Below are positions 58,382 through 64,000 of a DNA stretch of 64,000 nt, piece after piece. The translations under genes were made by a program, and so were the position numbers. Numbering within the stretch: the first letter of the stretch is position 1; each line of letters opens with the position of its first letter. This DNA comes from Diadophis punctatus similis (taxonomy: Eukaryota > Chordata > Lepidosauria > Squamata > Dipsadidae), in NCBI GenBank assembly GCA_023053685.1, contig JALIGW010000005.1:51263742-51327741 (forward strand), given 5' to 3'. The notes beneath the pieces are model-generated. The model was not told the origin of the DNA. It did not search any database and saw only the letters and a list, made by a program, of their open reading frames with translations.

Positions 58382-60415
58382 ATGCTCTCTGAACTTGGTT
58401 GTTTTACAGTGCACTGTTGATGTTACCTAGTTTGGGTAACAAAATGTCTGCAAGAAAGCAGTCAAGCTCTCAGAGCACCAAGGATCCCTCATTTCAACCG
58501 TGAGCTACAAACATTCACCTTTAAAAGTATTTTCTTCTTCTACAGAGAATGTAAGTCATAGCTGATCTTTCACTTAGCTATTGTTATCTTTTATTATATA
58601 ATCATTTTACAGTTTTTTTTTAAAAAGTATAAAGATAATTAGTGTTAGCCATCATCAATGCAAAAAGATGTGATTGATAAAAATAATATATTTTATATTA
58701 GATATAATACATCTAATATATTATATCCAATATATTATTGGATATCCACCCCATAGATTCTGGCACTTAATACTGATGCGTTAGAGAAGTTAATGATAAA
58801 TAAAAGAATTTTTGGAACAGCCCAGGTTAAGAGGGAATTGAAATATTTTATGGTCCTCATGTAAAGCATATCTTATGTCAACTAATTCAGTTTTGAAAGC
58901 ACACTATGTAGCAAATATTTTTTTTCATCTGAACCATTTTCAGACTTTGATTTTGTTTGGCTTGGTTCTAACCACTGTTAGAAAACATAGCTATTTTCCT
59001 CAATCTACCTTCATTATATAATAGCTAGCAGTATGCCAGGCCTAAAATCCATAACAAGCTTTAGAAAATTATATAGAAGGGAATTTGAAAATGCAGCTGC
59101 ATTCAAAACCAGCCAGTTGTTCAATCAAATCTAACATAATATATGCATCTTCATTCACCTTAGAATTAACTTTAAAAAAATCCCTGACAATTTTTCACAT
59201 AAGGCATGTCGCTTGTTTATTTCTAAGGGATGGTACATAGCCACGCTGAATGCACTGTAGATGAGCACAAACCATTATTCTCTCTGATATTTTCTTTTCA
59301 GAGGAAAAGGTCTCAGATTAAAATGCGGTGTTGGCATAATATTTTAACTGGCTGTGTATTTGCAAGCCTAGCAATCCCTATGGGGGAAAATGTGTGTTTA
59401 ATTAGTCAGAAGTTACCATTTTGAAGACAAGGAGATTCATTTTAAATATATTGTTTCAATGTGTAATTTCTTCTGGTTTACTCATATATATACTTCCATG
59501 TTGAAACCTACTACCATGCATATGCATATCTAAAATTATGGTAAATTGGTTTACATAAATCTTTGATACTCAATTTGATTTTGAGTATTTTCAAGAGTAT
59601 CTATATGGTCGAGGAAGGAGAGCAACTTGTTAATTTATTTTTTTCAATATAGTGCTCCATACCCACTTAACTGATAATTGATTTATCAGATACATGACAA
59701 ATCATATTAAAGGATTAATGTTACATTCCTGCAGATAGGAAGAATTTGTGAGGAGCTCATTCATGAGTGCAAAATGGTACATATAATAGGGACTGTTGAA
59801 GCTCCTAGATGTATATCTGTTTACTGTCCAAAAGGCAAAACCCATATCATGGCATAGAGAGACTGTCATGGTATACATTTAGATATTACAGCAACTGACT
59901 GGATATTTCTATTTTGGTTTCTCTCTTTTCTAAACATCAGTTTGATTTATTCCATTTCTGCATCTATCAAGAGTCTGTCTCCTTTCTGTTCAGGTGACAA
60001 AAATCCATACAAACCTAAGTACATTTATACTAACATGGTACAACTCGTAAACTCTTTAGCCCAATGTACACATCACCAACAAATAACATTCCCATAAACA
60101 ATTCATGTCTGTATTTTTTTCACTGATACATTTTTAAAATACTTTCAGCATTTGGGTGGTTTTAGTTTATGTGAAAAAGAATAAAAAGCCTCATGCCCAA
60201 GGCATCCAGTTGCCATAGAGTGTAAGGAAAATGACCTTGATGGAGATATGCAAAAAGCACTACATAGGCAAAAGGGATTGAAACATTTTTTTAAAGTCCA
60301 GATCAACAAGATAGCATTTGGAACTGACTAAGGCAAACACTTCCTTGATTCATTAGAACATATACACAATACAATCATACTTACAAGATTCTGTCTTTAA
60401 ATATTTTTAATTATC
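58382..60415. other. Unique AT-rich sequence
   Basis: A palindromic AT patch lies at 58686-58750 (TAATATATT units in both orientations). No gene recognised. Confidence 0.4.
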
Positions 60416-60423
60416 CTATAGAT

Positions 60424-60782
60424 CAGTGATGGCGAACCTCTTTTTCCTTGGGTGCCAAAATAGTGCGGGCACGCGCTATCGCGCGCCCGTGCGTGCCCAC
60501 ACCCATAATTCAAAGCCCCACACTTGCGCATGTGTGCATGACCCCCCCTCCCCCATTTCCTGACTTCCAGTGGGCCCAGTATGGCCCAAAATGCTCTGCC
60601 CCGCCACCCCGAAGGCCCTCTGGAGGCTGAAATTGCCCACCCAGAGCCTCCACACAAGCCAAAAATCAGCTGGCGGGCACGCACATGAGCGCTGGAGCTG
60701 AGCTAGGGCAATGGCTCGCGTGCCAGCAGATATGGCTCCGCGTGCCACCTGTGGCACCCGTGCCATAGGTTCGCCATCACTG
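60424..60782. mobile_element. hAT MITE (359 bp), perfect 16-bp TIRs
   Basis: Left end CAGTGATGGCGAACCT and right end AGGTTCGCCATCACTG are exact inverted repeats. Flanks CTATAGAT (60416-60423) and CTATAGAG (60783-60790) form an 8-bp duplication with one mismatch. GC-rich interior (CpG-rich around 60470-60490) without transposase; frames of 95-96 codons across it are coincidental. Confidence 0.96.
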
Positions 60783-60790
60783 CTATAGAG

Positions 60791-63208
60791 TTTATTTCTC
60801 TGTAGGAAGATCTATCAAGTGGGGCTGAGCATTGCCTATTTTTTCTATTGTACTAGTTTATAAAGATATGAAAAGGTTTGTGAACAGGAAGTTGTTTTAC
60901 CATTTATGCAGCATTCCGTTAAAATTATGTGCTGAATATACAGTATAAAGATCAAACTCAAGTCAATAAATGTGTAAATGTGTAAATGTAAAAGTAAATG
61001 TGGAGTGGCTGAGATTATGCACATTTTCTCTCCATCTCAGCTTTATTTATTGGCACACACATTTGCACCGGACTACTGAATTATACATTGAATCTTATGT
61101 TATAAAACTGGTATTCTTGGTCCTAAAGAAATGTACTTAGTATCAGTGATATTGGAAACAACAATGATAAAAAAGACAGTTTGACCAGAGAACTGAAAAA
61201 GAATTTAAGTAGCTCTTTCTTAGAACAGATTATCAGTGTTTTCATTAGCAGTTTCATTCATTCATTTTTGTCATTTGTATGCCATCATTAGAAATAGTTT
61301 TCTACAAGATAGTTCACAGAACAAACAGGATTATGTTAAAATCACATTAAAAAAATAAAACAATCCATGCTGCATAGGTATAAAATGTGTAAAAGTTATC
61401 ACTTACTCATAAAAATTCTTGTTTTAAAGAATTTATTAAAAGGTTCCTGGAAAGTGATTTCCTGACCTTAGAGCTAACAGTGCGAAGGCTGTATTTCTGG
61501 CTACAGTGGGCCAAAGTCTGGGGTTAAGTCATAAACAATTGGTTTAATCAAATGAACGCAAATAGTCCTTCAGATTACCTGATCCTAACATTTTTGGAAA
61601 ATTAGATATACAGGAAAATCAGAATTGTAAGCAGCTTTTGAATTCATGTAGACTGCCAATCTTCATACTTTTTGTGGGTTTCCCATTCCTCCTTCTGTTC
61701 TCCCTCCCACCTTCCTCCTCTTCCTGACTTAAAAAAAATTACTGATATTCAGAAATTCATTGAGTCATTGATTTAGAACAAGAAATTTAGTATTTTTACC
61801 CATACTATCTTTATAATATTTTCTGTTAGTGCATAATATTGAAGTAGGAAAAGCAGTGTCATTTCTATCAAAAAGATGGATGAAATTGTCTTGAAAGTGA
61901 AACTCTTATGCTTATGTTGCAGCATTTAAAAAGGGAAGGATGAACAGGTAGCTGCTTTATTAAAATATCAGGACAAAACATTTATCTGCAGGTTCTTCTT
62001 TCTAATGTTTATAAATATTTAAGGGAGTTAAAGTAATTTCATTGTAATTTCAGAGCCCAACAATGGAGAGAACTCAGCATGGGTGCGTGGAATCCTGCTC
62101 CATGAGTCCAATCTCACTGCAATGTCAACCAAAAGTCCTCTCTGAGAACTTCTAAGAAGGAGCTACTTCGATCCTTTTTCTCCCAACCAAACTGTCTAAA
62201 CTTTACTGTATGTTGGTTTATTCAATGACCAGGCTGGATAGCAATTCAATTCTGGCAACTGACAGCATGACAAGGGACATTTGATATGCAGCTGTTAAAT
62301 ATACCTGACCTAAACCCACAAAACACAGAATAGACCTAAATGCAGTTCCCTATAGTTTGCTTGGGATTAAAATCTTTCAAAAGAGCTTCTTTATGCTATT
62401 ATATAAAGTTCTTAGACTACAACTAGCCCAAGTGTATTTCTCTAATAATAATTGTCTATAGCAGCTTTTCTTAACTGGGGTTCCATAAAATTATGATTCT
62501 TTATCATTTCACTTTTTTCTTCTTTTAGAAACAAATCCATAAAAGACTTCTCCAGTCTTTTAAAAAAATGCTTTTTCTTAATGGATTTAATGATTGAAGA
62601 AGATGAGAATTAAATAAGGGATTGAGATGTATTCTGGAACAATTAAGAGGGAATTGGTTTGTTAATATCTGTTGAAGAGAAGGTCAGAAGTCACTATATT
62701 CATAATTTTCGTCTCTCGTTTTTCTTTTCTTGCACTTTTCTTTTTTCTTTCCTATTTTTTTATTTAGATTGACTTTTATTTTTTGTGAAATTTTTAATAA
62801 ATAGAAATAAAAAAAATATTGTCAAAGCTTAGATTGTTTTACTACAGAAAACATTGATTCATTGAGCTGAAATCAGCACACACCCCAGCCCTTTTGTATA
62901 TAACACTACAATTCCACATCACTCAATATGAGTGGTTGGTTGGTTTACATTTATTCCAGGACTAATAAAAAGATTGCCTGGGGACATGCTTTTCTTGAAG
63001 CCAACACTTCTGCTTTGGAATTGTTCATCTAGCAGGGTAAACGTCAATCATTTTTCTTGATGTTATCTTGCTAAAATTGTTGAGCCTCTTTTGACTTATT
63101 TATTTTCTTGTATTAGCAAAATTTGTACTATTTTTTAAAAATGTATTCATTTTAGAATATTGGCATTATAACAACAAGCACAAGAAGAAGAATTGCTGTA
63201 TAAAAATA
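60791..63208. other. Unique sequence with a decayed LINE tail
   Basis: At about 61253-61370 the minus strand shows '...tttgtcatttgtatgccatc...' and A-rich flank, a degraded LINE/SINE 3' end. A TATAGCAGCTTTTCTTAACTG stretch at 62458 may be one hAT terminus. The rest is unrecognised. Confidence 0.4.
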
Positions 63209-63427
63209 CAGCATGGTGGTACAATAGTTAAAATTCAGTATTTCAGCAAACTCTGTTTACAATCTGGAGTTTGATCCTGAAAGGACTCAATGTTGACTTA
63301 GCTTTCTATTCTTCTGAGACTGATAAAATTAGTACTTGTTGGGGGCAATACACTGACATTGTAAACTGCCAGAGAGTTCTGTAAAGCACTATGCGATGGT
63401 ATATCAGTCTAAGTGCTATTGCTATTA
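63209..63427 (+). mobile_element. MIR-like SINE, old copy
   Basis: Same order of blocks as at 58141 (head CAGCATGGTGGTACAATAGT, 'caatgttgacttagctttct', 'ttgttgggggcaatacactg', 'atatcagtctaagtgctatt') with many substitutions, including damage to both box A and box B. Confidence 0.82.
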
Positions 63428-64000
63428 ATTATTCTACATTAATTTATGTAGAATTTAATTTCAGTGCTGAGGGAATAACAAATTAAAAAAAATGTAATAA
63501 CAGAATAACAGTACAAGTTAGATTTCTATATTTATCACATTTGATATTTATTTTTAAAGAACCTTAAAACAATTCTCCCAAATTGATTATACTTTCAATA
63601 TAGCTGATTGAGTGATCACATGCCATCAAGTTATTGTTGATTCTTAATATATAATATTATCTGTCCATAAGGCATGGTGATCTGTCCTTAACCTGGTTTT
63701 TCAACTCTTCCATTGGCACCCCATTGTCATTGTAACTAAGTCTATCCACCATGCTGCTGGTCATCATCTTCTCTTCTCTTCTTGCTCAGCTGTTTCGGAC
63801 AAGTATGGATTAGCTCATTACCAGCCGAGAAGCTTCCTCAACTTCTTCTGTAAGAATTTGGTAGCAATGAGAGAAACAGAGAATTCGGATGCTCTCCTCC
63901 TCTATAACTGATTGGCAGATTGTATAATGTGCTACATGGAACAAAAGATGATTTACCGTTGTCAATAGGCACATCTATTCAGTATCATCTAGTCTGGCTT
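63428..64000. other. Unique sequence, possible old repeat
   Basis: 63620-63790 ('catgccatcaagttattgttgattctta', 'ctgtccttaacctggttt', 'ctatccaccatgctgctggt') resembles a dispersed squamate repeat that I cannot name with confidence. Confidence 0.35.

Overview
The window is eukaryotic and looks like a gene-poor, AT-rich stretch of a squamate reptile genome, more likely snake than lizard. Evidence: a Sauria-type SINE with a BovB-like 3' end, several copies of a MIR-like tRNA-derived SINE, CR1-, L2- and L1-type LINE remnants, many short hAT MITEs, and AATAG/ATTCT microsatellites sitting exactly at CR1- and L2-type LINE 3' ends (a pattern reported for snakes). I found no convincing host protein-coding exon, tRNA or rRNA gene, and no CRISPR array. 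Host assignment is inference from repeat types.

The main gene is a complete Ty1/copia LTR retrotransposon on the minus strand (10390-15009). It has two 267-bp LTRs that look identical by eye, a 5-bp target duplication (CATAA), a primer-binding site complementary to the anticodon arm of initiator tRNA-Met, a polypurine tract and one uninterrupted 1328-residue Gag-Pol frame with all expected catalytic residues. It is probably very young and may be competent. A diverged solo LTR of a related element lies about 5.3 kb away in the same orientation (4715-5061).

Layout: 1-3646, long purine microsatellite, a LINE 3' fragment and unique sequence; 3655-4415, hAT MITE with tandem palindromes; 4715-5061, solo LTR; 5829-6554, two hAT fragments; 7431-8135, a CR1 3' end split by another LINE; 8553-9886, SINE and small hAT; 10390-15009, copia; 17423-20945, MITE, CR1 RT fragment split by a hAT hairpin, then an L2-like LINE split by a CR1-like LINE split by a second hAT hairpin; 21622-25295, hAT, LINE tail, MITE, SINEs; 27017-31132, two TIR elements; 31411-34365, SINEs and LINE tails; 34445-37224, longest L2-like LINE, split by a hAT; 37225-41451, mostly unique; 41452-43631, LINE tails and a MITE carrying an LTR-like insert; 45602-45912, hAT; 48710-49109, foldback element; 50332-51065, LINE with a solo LTR inside; 52708-55401, a 2.7-kb hAT containing an L1 remnant and a roughly 95-bp minisatellite; 58141-63427, SINEs and a hAT with perfect 16-bp TIRs.

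Together the nested insertions give a relative chronology: CR1 and L2-like LINEs are oldest, then the CR1-like LINE ending in GACAAATAAATA, then hAT MITEs and solo LTRs, with the copia copy youngest. Clean 8-bp duplications at nine hAT elements (seven perfect, two with one mismatch) show repeated waves of hAT activity.
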